From the NCBI GenBank assembly GCA_963931085.1, contig OZ006973.1, forward strand, positions 1,426,001 to 1,490,000: 64,000 nucleotides of DNA, given 5' to 3'. Position numbers and translations under genes: made by a program. This document shows positions 17,904-27,572 of this stretch, piece after piece; positions within the stretch are counted from its first letter, which is position 1, and every line of letters starts with the position of its first letter. The stretch comes from UMGS1994 sp944386155. GTDB taxonomy: Bacteria > Bacillota > Clostridia > TANB77 > CAG-508. The notes beneath the pieces were generated by a model. The model was given only the letters and a program-made list of their open reading frames with translations. It was not told the DNA's origin and searched no databases.

Positions 17904-18974
17904 GTGAAAAACCAAAATAGAATTTCAAGAATTAATAATTTATATACTAAAATAATTTTAGAATCAAAAGATTTATCACCAGAATATTATATAAATTTAA
18001 GAAAAAGTTTAATCTTAGAAAAGCTTACTGGTATGCTTACATCTGAAGTAAATTTTGAATCACCTGATAAATCTTATTACACATTTGAATATGAAGATTT
18101 TAAAATTATTCACTCAATTCTAACTTCTGATAAAAGTATACAAAATGGAATTGATTATATTTATGGTATGGTACCATTTTTTTCAGAAAAAGATAATAAA
18201 AAAATAATGATTACTAGATTAACTATAAAAATTGGAATTGATCAATATTTATACATTTCTTGTGATCAAAAAAGAAATATAACTCCTGAAATTATATTTT
18301 TTGATGACTCTTCTAATAATGAAATTACATCTTTAGATAAATATGAAAATAAATTTTCTGATTCATTAAATTGGAAAGAAATAAAAAATGATGAAATAAT
18401 TATAAAATTATCACCAAGACCTTCTAAAATATTAAATATTCTAAATTATTTAGGAGATTCAATAAATGATTCATTATTAAAATTAGAAGATTCAAATATA
18501 AAAGAAAATGATACTAATGATTCTGGATATTCTTTTAGAAAATTCTTTAAAGATACTAATAAGCCTATTTCAGATGAAATTCCAAATTCAATATTTACAG
18601 AACCTAGACCAACTATTAAGTGTAAAGATGGATTTAAACTATCTGTACAGGCATCTGCATATAATTCTTGTTATCCAAAACTAACAGGACTTGACATTTA
18701 TAAATCTTTTGAAGTTTTATCTAAAAAAGAAATAGAAGAATTTACTTTATACTTATCTAATAAATATTATTTAGGATCTTCAAATATAACAAATAAAATT
18801 AAACAATATGATTATGTTCCTTTAAATGTTTTAGAAGATTTTATAGAAAGTCATGGTGGTATTGATAAAGATGCAACAATGGAATCTTATGAAAAAAATA
18901 GACCATCTGATTTAAAAAGATTATCTTATGCAAAAAAAGTTATGGAACATAGTATTAAGAAAAACATTATCTAG
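17904..18974 (+). CDS. Hypothetical protein, 356 residues
   Basis: No recognised family. The start is GTG behind TAGGAGA. The protein is soluble, rich in Asp, Asn and Lys, with no signal peptide. The middle (about 190-215) looks unstructured. Codon use is typical of the AT-rich neighbours and there is no CGG. It forms a two-gene unit with the next gene. Confidence 0.7.
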   Translation: MKNQNRISRINNLYTKIILESKDLSPEYYINLRKSLILEKLTGMLTSEVNFESPDKSYYTFEYEDFKIIHSILTSDKSIQNGIDYIYGMVPFFSEKDNKKIMITRLTIKIGIDQYLYISCDQKRNITPEIIFFDDSSNNEITSLDKYENKFSDSLNWKEIKNDEIIIKLSPRPSKILNILNYLGDSINDSLLKLEDSNIKENDTNDSGYSFRKFFKDTNKPISDEIPNSIFTEPRPTIKCKDGFKLSVQASAYNSCYPKLTGLDIYKSFEVLSKKEIEEFTLYLSNKYYLGSSNITNKIKQYDYVPLNVLEDFIESHGGIDKDATMESYEKNRPSDLKRLSYAKKVMEHSIKKNII

Positions 18975-18989
18975 TTGAAAGGAGCTATT

Positions 18990-19307
18990 ATGATAAACAC
19001 AGAAGAAAAAAGTTTACTTGTAATTGAATCAAATAATATTAATTTTTTAATAAAAATTAAAAACTTCTTGACTCATCTATTCTCAAAACAAGATGTTTTA
19101 GCAGAAAAAATTGAAGTTAAAGATGAACTAGCAAGCTCCTTTGAAAACACTTATGGTGATAAAACAATCGAACAAATTCAAGTATTATTTGAAAATGGTC
19201 AGATTAAAGAAAGTGAATTACCTAGTGAAAAATTAGAAGAACTTAAATCTTTATATGTAAGTCAATTAATTCAAATAGATGAAGATTCAATAAAATATAA
19301 AAATTAA
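18990..19307 (+). CDS. Hypothetical protein, 105 residues
   Basis: The start ATG at 18990 follows AAAGGAG. The protein is acidic and probably mostly helical. It begins 16 bases after the preceding stop, so the two are probably co-translated partners. No family recognised. Confidence 0.65.
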   Translation: MINTEEKSLLVIESNNINFLIKIKNFLTHLFSKQDVLAEKIEVKDELASSFENTYGDKTIEQIQVLFENGQIKESELPSEKLEELKSLYVSQLIQIDEDSIKYKN

Positions 19308-19316
19308 CACTTTAAA

Positions 19317-19351
19317 ATTAATAATTAATAATTAATTATTAATTATTAATT
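19317..19351. repeat. AT-only palindrome
   Basis: A perfect inverted repeat built from ATTAAT units. It lies just downstream of the 18990 gene. Confidence 0.7.
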
Positions 19352-19380
19352 AATTTAAAAAATATAATAATACTACTAAA

Positions 19381-19423
19381 AAATAAAAGGAATATATTTT
19401 TAATACATATATTCCTTTTATTT
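19381..19423. terminator. Bidirectional terminator
   Basis: AAATAAAAGGAATATAT (19381-19397) pairs with the complementary sequence at 19407-19423, with A/T runs on both sides. It separates convergent transcription units. Confidence 0.75.
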
Positions 19424-19432
19424 ATGTACTTT

Positions 19433-20176
19433 CTACATATTTTTCTCTTTTAATTCTTTTTCTGCATTCTTATAATCAGGCATATAATTTGAAACTAAAG
19501 CCCAAAACTTTTTAGAATGATTCATTTGTTTTAAATGACATAATTCATGAAGACATACATAATCTATAGCTCTTCTTGAATATTTTACAAGTTCATTATT
19601 TAAGCTAATTACTTTCTTAGAAGAACAATTTCCCCATGCCCTTTTAAAATTTCTAATTTTAAAACTTTCAGGAATAAACCCTGTCTTTTTAATTAGTTTC
19701 TCCATTGAAAAACTAATTTCTTTATCAGCTAAGTTCGAATAATATTTATAAACTAAATTCTTAACCTTACTTTTCTCTCTTTCTTTATCATAACTTTTGT
19801 TTTTTAAATAAGTATTTCTCAAATGTATTTCTAAAATATTAGACTCATCATCTCTTATTAATATATCTTCTTTTATAGAATCATAACTAATATTTAAAAT
19901 ATATTTATCACCTAAAATTTGAAAAATGTCTCCATCTGCATAATTTAGCTCTTTTATTTCCTTTTTAGGATATTTTTTTAGATTATTATATATCCATCTC
20001 GATTTTTCAGTTACTACCTTTTCTATTTCTTCATCTGATATTCTACTAGGAACTCTTACTTCTAGTTCTCCATTTTCAATATGCAAATAAATTCTTTTTC
20101 TCTTTCCTCTATTTACTTTATATTCAATTTTTTCATCCTTATAAATTAGTGTTTTTGTTAAAACTTTATTATTCAT
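19433..20176 (-). CDS. YgjP-like zinc metallopeptidase
   Basis: About 247 residues from the ATG at 20176, which overlaps the stop region of the dGTPase-like gene. HELCHLKQMNHSKKFW is the HExxH...H metallopeptidase motif of the YgjP/DUF45 (SprT-like) family. Upstream, AWGNCSSKKVISLN is also family-typical. Substrate unknown. Overlap with the preceding gene suggests translational coupling. Confidence 0.82.
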   Translation of the reverse strand: MNNKVLTKTLIYKDEKIEYKVNRGKRKRIYLHIENGELEVRVPSRISDEEIEKVVTEKSRWIYNNLKKYPKKEIKELNYADGDIFQILGDKYILNISYDSIKEDILIRDDESNILEIHLRNTYLKNKSYDKEREKSKVKNLVYKYYSNLADKEISFSMEKLIKKTGFIPESFKIRNFKRAWGNCSSKKVISLNNELVKYSRRAIDYVCLHELCHLKQMNHSKKFWALVSNYMPDYKNAEKELKEKNM

Positions 20177-21347
20177 TAATCTCAAAACCTTCTATATGAT
20201 ATCCACATTCTTTCAAGAAGAAGTTATCAGTTTGTCCTGCAATGTAATCAATAACAATTCTTCTTATATCTGTACTATTCAAATATTCTTCTGATTTACT
20301 ATTTAAAAATTCAAAAAATACTAAATCTGAATTTGTCATATCATCAGATAGCTCTATACCTTTTTTATAGTCTATAGCCTTTAATTTTTCTAAATATATA
20401 TCAAACAATTTATTAAAGCAAACTTCAAGTAAATCTTCATTTAAAGTTGCTTCTTTTGAATTATAAATATGTAGAGCACTCCATTTTTTTAATTTCATTA
20501 ATGCATCAAACACTTCTTTAGAAAAACATAAATAATCTCTATCATAACTATTTTCAATTATATCTAATATTAAAGTATTTACAATTTCAGAATTGTTATT
20601 TCCTAAAACTCTTACTATATCTGAAGGAATATCTATTCTATTTATACTACCTACTACTATTGCATCTTCAATATCTCTTCCTATATATGCAATAATATCT
20701 GAAATTCTTACAGCACATCCTTCTAAAGTCATTGGAACTATTTTTTTACTATAATTTTCTATGTTCATAACTCTATTTACTTCGTTTTTTAGATCCTCTT
20801 TTGTTTTTGTCTTATCTGGTTCATATTTATTTAATAAAATCTCACCATTGTGTGCTAAAATTCCATCTAATGTTTGGACTGTTATAATTAATCCCTCTAA
20901 ATCATTTAATACTCTAACACTTTGAGCATTATGGCAAAAATATCCTATATGTTCCCTTCTGCAAATATTATCTAAAAATCTTTCACCTTTATGTCCAAAA
21001 GGAGAATGTCCAACATCATGTCCAAGTGCGATTGCTTCAATTAAATCTTCATTTAATCGAAGTGCTCTTCCAATAGTTCTTGCTATTTTTGATACTAACT
21101 GTACATGTAAAACTCTATGAGTTATATGATCATTATCAACAAAAGAATAAACTTGTGTTTTATCAATATACCTAGTATAACTTAGTGAATGTATAATTCT
21201 ATCTATATCTCGAAAATATGCTGGTCTTATATCTATTTTATCTTCTTTAAATTTAATAGCATCTTTTGATTTACTTGCTCTTTCAGATAATATAGATTCA
21301 TTTTCTGTCATATTTTTCATAACTTTTTCTAATATACTTTTATCCAT
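20169..21347 (-). CDS. dGTPase-like HD-domain triphosphohydrolase
   Basis: 392 residues. An HRVLHVQLVSKIARTIGRAL segment is followed by GHDVGHSPFGHKGE, the metal-binding HD core of deoxyguanosine triphosphate triphosphohydrolases. Such enzymes degrade dNTPs to deoxynucleoside plus triphosphate, controlling nucleotide pools or limiting phage. Many homologues have broader or unknown specificity. Confidence 0.85.
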   Translation of the reverse strand: MDKSILEKVMKNMTENESILSERASKSKDAIKFKEDKIDIRPAYFRDIDRIIHSLSYTRYIDKTQVYSFVDNDHITHRVLHVQLVSKIARTIGRALRLNEDLIEAIALGHDVGHSPFGHKGERFLDNICRREHIGYFCHNAQSVRVLNDLEGLIITVQTLDGILAHNGEILLNKYEPDKTKTKEDLKNEVNRVMNIENYSKKIVPMTLEGCAVRISDIIAYIGRDIEDAIVVGSINRIDIPSDIVRVLGNNNSEIVNTLILDIIENSYDRDYLCFSKEVFDALMKLKKWSALHIYNSKEATLNEDLLEVCFNKLFDIYLEKLKAIDYKKGIELSDDMTNSDLVFFEFLNSKSEEYLNSTDIRRIVIDYIAGQTDNFFLKECGYHIEGFEINE

Positions 21348-21350
21348 ATC

Positions 21351-21830
21351 TTAATCCTCATCTATCTTATTTCTATTTTCATCTTCAATATCTTCAATAC
21401 TATCTACTGATTTTCTAAAATCTACGATTTCTGATGATTCTACAATTAAAATATCCTCATCTACTTTTCCTGTCTTATATTTATCATCTATTTCAACTGT
21501 ATACATATTTTCAGTAATATCTACTAATGTTCCTGTCCTGCCATCTTTCATTTTTACTTTATCATTTTCTTCTATATAACTTTCTATTCCTGGTTTTTCT
21601 GGATTTTCTGCATCTTCTAAATCTACTAATAAATCAATTAAATCTTCATATTCTTCACCAAGACTAGTTACTTCATCATCTTCGTCAATACAATATAGAT
21701 TTAAATATTCTAATAATCTTTGTTCTATATTATAAAGTTCATCTAAATTATAATCTTTATTCTCTAGATTTATATCAGCTTTTTTGCACAATTTAATTTG
21801 ATGCTCATTTAAACTATTTAATAATTTCAT
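21351..21830 (-). CDS. Hypothetical acidic protein with a small beta domain
   Basis: 159 residues. An N-terminal helical region is followed by NDKVKMKDGRTGTLVDI...YTVEIDD, which looks like an SH3-like small beta-barrel of the DUF4314 kind. The C-terminus is acidic. It is the first gene of a unit with the dGTPase-like and YgjP-like genes, three bases before the former. Confidence 0.6.
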   Translation of the reverse strand: MKLLNSLNEHQIKLCKKADINLENKDYNLDELYNIEQRLLEYLNLYCIDEDDEVTSLGEEYEDLIDLLVDLEDAENPEKPGIESYIEENDKVKMKDGRTGTLVDITENMYTVEIDDKYKTGKVDEDILIVESSEIVDFRKSVDSIEDIEDENRNKIDED

Positions 21831-22011
21831 AAAATCAACCCTTTTTTATTAATTTCTTAGCTACTTTTTTTCCTTTTGTTTTATCATTTTAGCACACATT
21901 ATTAAATATTTAAATATAAATTTATATAAAAATATTCATATAAAAAATATTTTATAAATACTATTTTTTATAAATACTATTTTTTATAAATATATCTTAT
22001 AAAAATATAAT

Positions 22012-22055
22012 AGAAAAAGGAGACTTATAAAATTAAGTCTCCTTTTTCTGTAGTA
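22012..22055 (-). terminator. Terminator of hsp20
   Basis: AGAAAAAGGAGACTTA (22012-22027) pairs with TAAGTCTCCTTTTTCT (22034-22049): a 16-bp stem just downstream of the hsp20 stop. Confidence 0.85.
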
Positions 22056-22079
22056 TAGTTATTTCCTCTACGAAAAGTA

Positions 22080-22508
22080 TTATTCAATTTCAATTGTTCT
22101 CTTTTTGTCGATTTTTTCTGGTTCATTTTTTGGAAATTCCAAACATAATGTTCCATTATTAAATGAAGCTTTTATTTCATCTTCATTTACGTCTTCGCCT
22201 ACATAGAAGCTTCTTGAACATTTACCAACATAACGTTCTTTATGAATATATTTTTTAGTGCTTTCATCTTTATTTTCTTCTCTACTTGCTGTGATTGTTA
22301 AATATCCATCTTCAACTTCTATTTGAATATCATTTTTATCGTATCCTGGTAAGTCCATCTTTAATTCGTATTTACCATCTTTTTCTACAATATCTGTTTT
22401 CATAGGTAAGTGCTCTTTTCTTGAATTTCTTCCTCCCTCAAAAAATGGATCATCAAACATGTCATCGAATAAACTCATTCCCCAATCTTTTCTTGGTATC
22501 ATCATCAT
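22080..22508 (-). CDS. Small heat-shock protein Hsp20
   Basis: 142 residues from the ATG at 22508, which is preceded by AAAGGAGGAATT; an upstream in-frame start lacks an RBS. The alpha-crystallin domain (about 45-140) contains DLPGYDKNDI and the terminal FNNGTLCLEFPK pattern. It is an ATP-independent chaperone holding unfolded proteins in the cytoplasm. Its promoter overlaps a CIRCE-like operator, so HrcA repression is likely. Confidence 0.95.
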   Translation of the reverse strand: MMMIPRKDWGMSLFDDMFDDPFFEGGRNSRKEHLPMKTDIVEKDGKYELKMDLPGYDKNDIQIEVEDGYLTITASREENKDESTKKYIHKERYVGKCSRSFYVGEDVNEDEIKASFNNGTLCLEFPKNEPEKIDKKRTIEIE

Positions 22509-22614
22509 AAAAATTCCTCCTTTAATGTGTTGACACCTTTTTTTAGGTAGCACATATATAAAAATTTATTTGTATCTAGAAAAGATCTTTTATCTCTTTT
22601 CTTTTTACATCCTT

Positions 22615-22643
22615 ATTATATATCGTTATTTTAGCAATGTCAA
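22615..22643 (-). promoter_or_regulatory. Consensus sigma-A promoter of hsp20
   Basis: On the minus strand TTGACA (22638-22643), 17-base spacer, TATAAT (22615-22620), about 107 bases upstream of the start codon. Confidence 0.85.
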
Positions 22644-22657
22644 TAGTAGAGTGCTAA
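22631..22657. promoter_or_regulatory. CIRCE-like HrcA operator
   Basis: TTAGCAATG-N9-GAGTGCTAA. One arm is perfect against the CIRCE consensus (TTAGCACTC-N9-GAGTGCTAA) and the other matches seven of nine bases. It covers the -35 of the hsp20 promoter, where bound HrcA would block RNA polymerase. Confidence 0.75.
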
Positions 22658-22952
22658 TTTTTTAAAAAATTTTTTAACCTTCTAATTTTCTAATCTTAAA
22701 CCTTTTATATAAATCCTAAAACGCCTGCAATTTCTTTATTTCATTTATATTATAGTATTTCTAATTTTTAAAAAATAATTCAAAAAATAAGAATATTTAA
22801 ATAAATTTTTTAAAATATTTAAATATTCTTTACTAATTATTTTTATATTTGTTTATTATTTTTTTATTTATTATTCTTTTTTAACTTTTATTTTTTAATT
22901 TTAATTTTTATTTCTTAACTTTTATTCTTTTTTTCAATGAATAAAACATTCT
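22658..22952. other. AT-rich gap with no gene seen
   Basis: About 295 bases of A/T runs between the hsp20 control region and the next gene. I see no ORF with an RBS, no tRNA and no convincing hairpin. Confidence 0.7.
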
Positions 22953-23486
22953 CTAAACTTTTTCTAGCTCCTTAACCATTTTTCTATTATATATGTACAT
23001 ATAAATAACTGTTAATAGTAATAATAAAATAAATGGAATAGAATATAGTACATTCTGAGTTAGAGCATATATTATAAGAATTATTAGAAGCCACATAATA
23101 TCTAAAATAAAGTTTTTCCTTTTATTAATCTTTTTTTGAATTTCAAATTCTATTTTTATAAGTTGCAAATTAAATTCAAAATTTTTATTTAATTCATCAT
23201 CTAATTTAACTTTTTCGATAACCTCACTATCAAACTTCTTATTGGTCTCTTTATAAAAAAACCTTCTTCCTCTCTCTATTCTTCTTAGCTCATAAAACTT
23301 TCCCGGAATTATATAATCTTCTTTAGTCTCTCCTCTTAAAATATCGTTATTTATATAGTATTTCATTCCATTTTTATTAACAAATAAAAAAACTATATCA
23401 GGATTAATTGTCTTTCCAAAAAATCCATTGATAATAGCCTTTTCTTTTCCAACTAAATATACGATTCCGTTTACATCTTTTGACAT
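22953..23486 (-). CDS. Hypothetical membrane protein
   Basis: 177 residues: an N-terminal soluble domain (about 1-115) and two C-terminal membrane segments (about 125-165) separated by a short loop, with a basic end. Family not recognised. Confidence 0.6.
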   Translation of the reverse strand: MSKDVNGIVYLVGKEKAIINGFFGKTINPDIVFLFVNKNGMKYYINNDILRGETKEDYIIPGKFYELRRIERGRRFFYKETNKKFDSEVIEKVKLDDELNKNFEFNLQLIKIEFEIQKKINKRKNFILDIMWLLIILIIYALTQNVLYSIPFILLLLLTVIYMYIYNRKMVKELEKV

Positions 23487-23585
23487 AATAAACTTGAATT
23501 CCTTTCCAATTATCTATATCATATACTATTATTTTAATAAAATCAATCTTTTTTTGTAAAAAGTTTACAAATATTATTTATCATA

Positions 23586-23622
23586 TAAAAAAGCACTCTT
23601 ATTTAAAAGAATGCTTTTTCAT
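23586..23622 (-). terminator. Terminator after the P-type ATPase
   Basis: AAAAAGCACTCTT pairs with AAGAATGCTTTTT with one mismatch, followed on the minus strand by a T run. The 23630-23715 stretch beside it is a low-complexity repeat of TTAATATTAATATT. Confidence 0.65.
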
Positions 23623-23719
23623 ATTTTATTTTTATTTATTTTTTTATATTTAATATTAATATTCTTTTATTTTAATATTAATATTATTTTATTTTCAATA
23701 TTAATATAATTTTTAATTA

Positions 23720-26386
23720 TTATGCTTTAGCTTCTTGTTTTTTTATTTTTCTTCTTTTAATAAACTTAACAAATTCAAGTATTGGTATAATTGCAAATGC
23801 AAGTAATGCTGCAACTAAAAGTTCAAACCAACTTATTGGTGTCATTCCAAATAATTTTACAAAGAAAGGAACTTCTGTAACAGCGATTGTTACACCTACT
23901 ACCATGATAAATGCACCAAATAACCAACCATTTCTCTGTTTATTCTTAAATATTGATTCTGTCCTAGATCTCATACAAAGTGCATAAGATATTTCAATAA
24001 AGTTTAATGTAATAAATGCCATTGACATACCATCTGGTGAATTTGATAAATCAATATATCCATGTTCTATATATTGTCCTATAAAGAAAGCTAAAATAAC
24101 TAAAAATCCCATAATAAATGCATGTATTGCAATTTCTTTTCCAACACCATTTGAAAATAAAGTTTCATTAGATGGTCTTGGTTTTCTCTTCATTATATCT
24201 TTTTCAGGTTTTTCCATTCCAAGAGCAAGTCCTGGAATACAATCTGTAACCATATTAATCCATAATAAATGTGCAGGAGTTAATATTGTAAATCCAAATA
24301 ATGATGATATAAATACAGCAACAACCTCTGCCATATTACTTGAAAGTTGGAATTGAATAACTTTCTTAACATTATCATATATTTTTCTACCTTCTTCTAC
24401 TGCATTTACTATAGTCGCAAAGTTATCATCAGCTAAAACCATATCAGATGCACCTTTAGTAACGTCTGTTCCTGTAATACCCATACTAATACCAACATCT
24501 GCTGTTTTTATTGATGGAGCGTCATTTACACCATCACCTGTCATAGCTGTAATTAATTTTTGTGATTGAAGAGCTTTTACTATACGTGTTTTATGTTCTG
24601 GTTGAACTCTAGCAAATACAGAACAATTTTTAACTACTTCTACTAATTCTTCATCTGATAAATCATTAATTTCTTCTCCAGTCTTTGCTTGAGATGCATT
24701 TTCTATTATTTTTAAATCTTTTGCTATTGCAACTGCAGTATCTTTATGATCACCTGTTATCATTATTGGTCTTATTCCAGCTGTTCTACATTTTTCTACT
24801 GCATCATAAACTTCTTCACGACAAGGATCTATCATACCAACAAATCCTATAAAAGTTAAATTATTTTCAAGCTTGTCAGCTTCCATTTCTGTTGGAGCTA
24901 CATCATACTCTTTATATGCAACTCCTAATACTCTTAATGCTTTATCTGCATATTCCTTATTTAATTTTTTAATATTTTCTATATCTTCTTTAGTAATATC
25001 TACTACTTTTCCATCTTTTAAATATTTTGTGCATATATTTAAAAGCATTTCACAAGCACCTTTAGTATATTGAATTATTTTTCCATCAACTTTATGAATT
25101 GTACTCATAAGTTTTCTTCCTGAATCAAAAGGTACTTCACCAATACGAGGATATTTTTTATCAAGTTCATATTTAGGAAGTCCTATTGAATTTGCAAATT
25201 CAACTAATGCATTTTCTGTAGGTTCTCCTAAAGCCTTGTCCTCTCCTTCTCTAATCACAGAATCAGAACAAAGAGCCATTGCTGTTGCAAGTAATTCTTT
25301 ATCACATGAATAACTATCTACAACAGTCATCTTGTTTTGTGTTAAAGTTCCTGTTTTATCTGAGCATATTATTTGTGTACATCCTAATGCTTCTACCGCA
25401 CTTAACTTTCTAATTAAAGCTTTTCTCTTAGACATAGCAGTAACACCAATTGAAAGTATAATTGTTACAACTGCTGGCATTCCTTCTGGAATAGCTGCAA
25501 CTGCTAAAGATATAGCAATTAAAAATACATCTATTAAAGTTGCAATATCTACAGTTCCAGATGTAATATAAGCTCTTGCAAATCCTACTATAAATACTAA
25601 TATACATATTAAAATTACTAATTTAGTAAGCATCTTTGAAAGTTCTGTCATTTTTCTTTGAAGAGGTGTTTCTTCTTTTTGTGTTTGTTCTAGTGCACTT
25701 GCTATCTTTCCTATTTCTGTATTCATTCCAGTAGAAACTACAACACCTTTTCCTCTACCATATGCAACAGTACTTCCACTATATAACATATTTATTCTAT
25801 CACCAAGTGGAATATCTTTTTGTGTTTTTCCAAGATTTAAAATGTTAGTCATTTTAGTAATAGGTACAGATTCACCAGTTAACACTGCTTCTTCTACTTT
25901 TAAACTATGACTTTCTACTACTCTACAATCTGCAGATACCATGTCTCCAGCTTCAAATAGTACAACATCACCTACAACTAAATCTTCACTTTTTATAACA
26001 ACTTCTTTTCCATCTCTTAAGACTTTTGAAGTTGCTGCTGTCATCTCTTTTAATGAATCAATCGCTTTTTCTGCTTTTGATTCTTGAAGAATACCTAAAA
26101 TAGTATTAACAACTACAACAAACAAAATGATAAAAACATCTGATATAGATTCATTTTGAGAAATTGAAACTACAGCAGAAATGATAGCTGTAATAATAAG
26201 CATTATAATCATTGGATCAGATATTTGCTCTAATACCATTTGAAAAATAGTTGCTTTTTTAGCTTCATTTAATTTGTTTTTACCATTTTCCCCAAGTCTT
26301 TTTTCAGCCTCAGCTGAAGATAATCCATTTTCATTTGAATTAACTTCTTTAAAAACATCTTTAGTTTCTTCTAAATAACTTTTCAT
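23720..26386 (-). CDS. P-type cation ATPase (Ca2+ type; possibly Mn2+ efflux)
   Basis: 888 residues with the P2 ATPase layout: N-terminal cation-ATPase domain, TGES actuator motif (VLTGESVPI), PEGMP in M4 (AAIPEGMPAVV), phosphorylation motif DKTGT at about 344, a KGA nucleotide-binding motif, TGDGVNDAPS hinge, and C-terminal membrane helices. Family members export Ca2+. It lies 113 bases downstream of mntP, with no terminator seen between them, so the upstream Mn riboswitch may also control it. Lactococcal YoaB, an Mn-exporting P-type ATPase, is regulated by the same riboswitch class, making Mn2+ export a reasonable alternative. Confidence 0.92.
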   Translation of the reverse strand: MKSYLEETKDVFKEVNSNENGLSSAEAEKRLGENGKNKLNEAKKATIFQMVLEQISDPMIIMLIITAIISAVVSISQNESISDVFIILFVVVVNTILGILQESKAEKAIDSLKEMTAATSKVLRDGKEVVIKSEDLVVGDVVLFEAGDMVSADCRVVESHSLKVEEAVLTGESVPITKMTNILNLGKTQKDIPLGDRINMLYSGSTVAYGRGKGVVVSTGMNTEIGKIASALEQTQKEETPLQRKMTELSKMLTKLVILICILVFIVGFARAYITSGTVDIATLIDVFLIAISLAVAAIPEGMPAVVTIILSIGVTAMSKRKALIRKLSAVEALGCTQIICSDKTGTLTQNKMTVVDSYSCDKELLATAMALCSDSVIREGEDKALGEPTENALVEFANSIGLPKYELDKKYPRIGEVPFDSGRKLMSTIHKVDGKIIQYTKGACEMLLNICTKYLKDGKVVDITKEDIENIKKLNKEYADKALRVLGVAYKEYDVAPTEMEADKLENNLTFIGFVGMIDPCREEVYDAVEKCRTAGIRPIMITGDHKDTAVAIAKDLKIIENASQAKTGEEINDLSDEELVEVVKNCSVFARVQPEHKTRIVKALQSQKLITAMTGDGVNDAPSIKTADVGISMGITGTDVTKGASDMVLADDNFATIVNAVEEGRKIYDNVKKVIQFQLSSNMAEVVAVFISSLFGFTILTPAHLLWINMVTDCIPGLALGMEKPEKDIMKRKPRPSNETLFSNGVGKEIAIHAFIMGFLVILAFFIGQYIEHGYIDLSNSPDGMSMAFITLNFIEISYALCMRSRTESIFKNKQRNGWLFGAFIMVVGVTIAVTEVPFFVKLFGMTPISWFELLVAALLAFAIIPILEFVKFIKRRKIKKQEAKA

Positions 26387-26499
26387 GTCTTTTTTCCTTT
26401 CTTAAATTTTATATATTTAAAAAAATTATAAACTAATATTATTAAATTTACTAATAACACTTAAAACATAATAATTATATATTAAGTATTACTCTATAA

Positions 26500-27066
26500 T
26501 CAACTAATTATATTTAAATGTTCTAGTAAAATTCTAAGACCAATTAAAATTAAAATAATTCCTCCTAATATCTCTGCCTTTTTTTCGAATTTACAACCAC
26601 ATATATTTCCTATTCTAACACCTATTATAGACATTATAAAAGTTACAACTATAATAACTAAACTAGCAATAATAATATTTACATTCATTATTGCAAATGT
26701 AATTCCAATAATCAAAGCATCTATACTAGTTGCAATTCCAAGAATAGATAAATTCTTAAAATCTAATTTATCATCTACTTCTTCTTTTTCTCCTTTTTCA
26801 AAAGCTTCTCTTATCATGTTTATTCCTATTATTCCTAGCAAAATAAATGCAAGCCAATGATCTACATTTGAAATAATATCTTTAAATGTCTGTCCCAGCA
26901 AGAATCCTATAACAGGCATTAATCCTTGGAATATTCCAAAAGCTAATCCAATCTTTATATATGTTTTAACTTCTATGTTTTTTAAAGTTAAACCTTTACA
27001 TATTGAAACAGAAAAAGAATCCATTCCAAGTCCAAGTGCTATAATAAATAATTCTATAAATAGCAT
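26500..27066 (-). CDS. mntP: Manganese efflux pump MntP
   Basis: 188 residues with six membrane segments in two related halves. LGMDSFSVSICKG near the N-terminus and ATSIDALIIGI in the second half carry the family's paired Asp residues. MntP exports Mn2+ across the cytoplasmic membrane. A riboswitch with its own promoter lies upstream on the same strand, the usual arrangement for mntP. Confidence 0.92.
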   Translation of the reverse strand: MLFIELFIIALGLGMDSFSVSICKGLTLKNIEVKTYIKIGLAFGIFQGLMPVIGFLLGQTFKDIISNVDHWLAFILLGIIGINMIREAFEKGEKEEVDDKLDFKNLSILGIATSIDALIIGITFAIMNVNIIIASLVIIVVTFIMSIIGVRIGNICGCKFEKKAEILGGIILILIGLRILLEHLNIIS

Positions 27067-27326
27067 TTTAATCCTCTTTTCTTTTTTATTACATTATACT
27101 AACTATTAAAATAAAAATGCAATTTATTAAATTATCTAGTATATGGATTTGTACAAATCTGTATAAGATTATACAAAATTATATAAAATTATATAAGATT
27201 AATAAATTATAAAAAATTATATAACTAATATTTTAGAAATTAAAAATTTATAAAAAACAAATAACTAATAAATAAAATATTAATTAATAATTTTTAATTA
27301 TTTGGAATATAAATATATCAAAATAT

Positions 27327-27362
27327 CAAAAAAGACTTATCTGCCAAATTAGCAGATAAGTC
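27327..27362 (-). terminator. Riboswitch-controlled terminator
   Basis: GACTTATCTGC (27334-27344) pairs with GCAGATAAGTC (27352-27362), followed on the minus strand by six Ts. The 5' side of its stem shares the CTTATCT segment that forms the closing helix of the aptamer, so the two structures exclude one another. Confidence 0.85.
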
Positions 27363-27443
27363 TCATTGTTTAAAATTATCCAGACTATTAGCCGGTTGTT
27401 GGAATCATTACATAATAATTATGCCAATTACTCCCTTATCTAT
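27352..27443 (-). promoter_or_regulatory. yybP-ykoY-type Mn2+ riboswitch
   Basis: The minus-strand leader has the class landmarks: AAGGGAGTA near the 5' side, a CCGG element, and ATGAGACTTATC at the 3' side. The closing helix pairs AGATAAG (27435-27441) with CTTATCT (27354-27360). Forming this helix removes the 5' strand of the terminator, so Mn2+ binding would turn expression on. About 285 bases of AT-rich leader with no ORF separate it from mntP, a longer distance than usual. Confidence 0.78.
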
Positions 27444-27450
27444 TATAAAA

Positions 27451-27479
27451 AATATATATCATCAATTTTAAAATGTCAA
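27451..27479 (-). promoter_or_regulatory. Promoter of the mntP riboswitch leader
   Basis: TTGACA (27474-27479), 17-base spacer, TATATT (27451-27456) on the minus strand. Transcription would begin just before the aptamer. Confidence 0.75.
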
Positions 27480-27480
27480 G

Positions 27481-27519
27481 AAAAAATAATAGAAGAAAAA
27501 CTCCTATTATTTTTTTATG
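27481..27519 (-). terminator. Terminator of the 27573 gene
   Basis: AAAAAATAATAG (27481-27492) pairs with CTATTATTTTTT (27504-27515), directly upstream of the mntP leader promoter. Confidence 0.65.
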
Positions 27520-27572
27520 ATTTTATTTCAACAATTATTTTTTTAATATTACATTGCATTAAAAAAATCATA

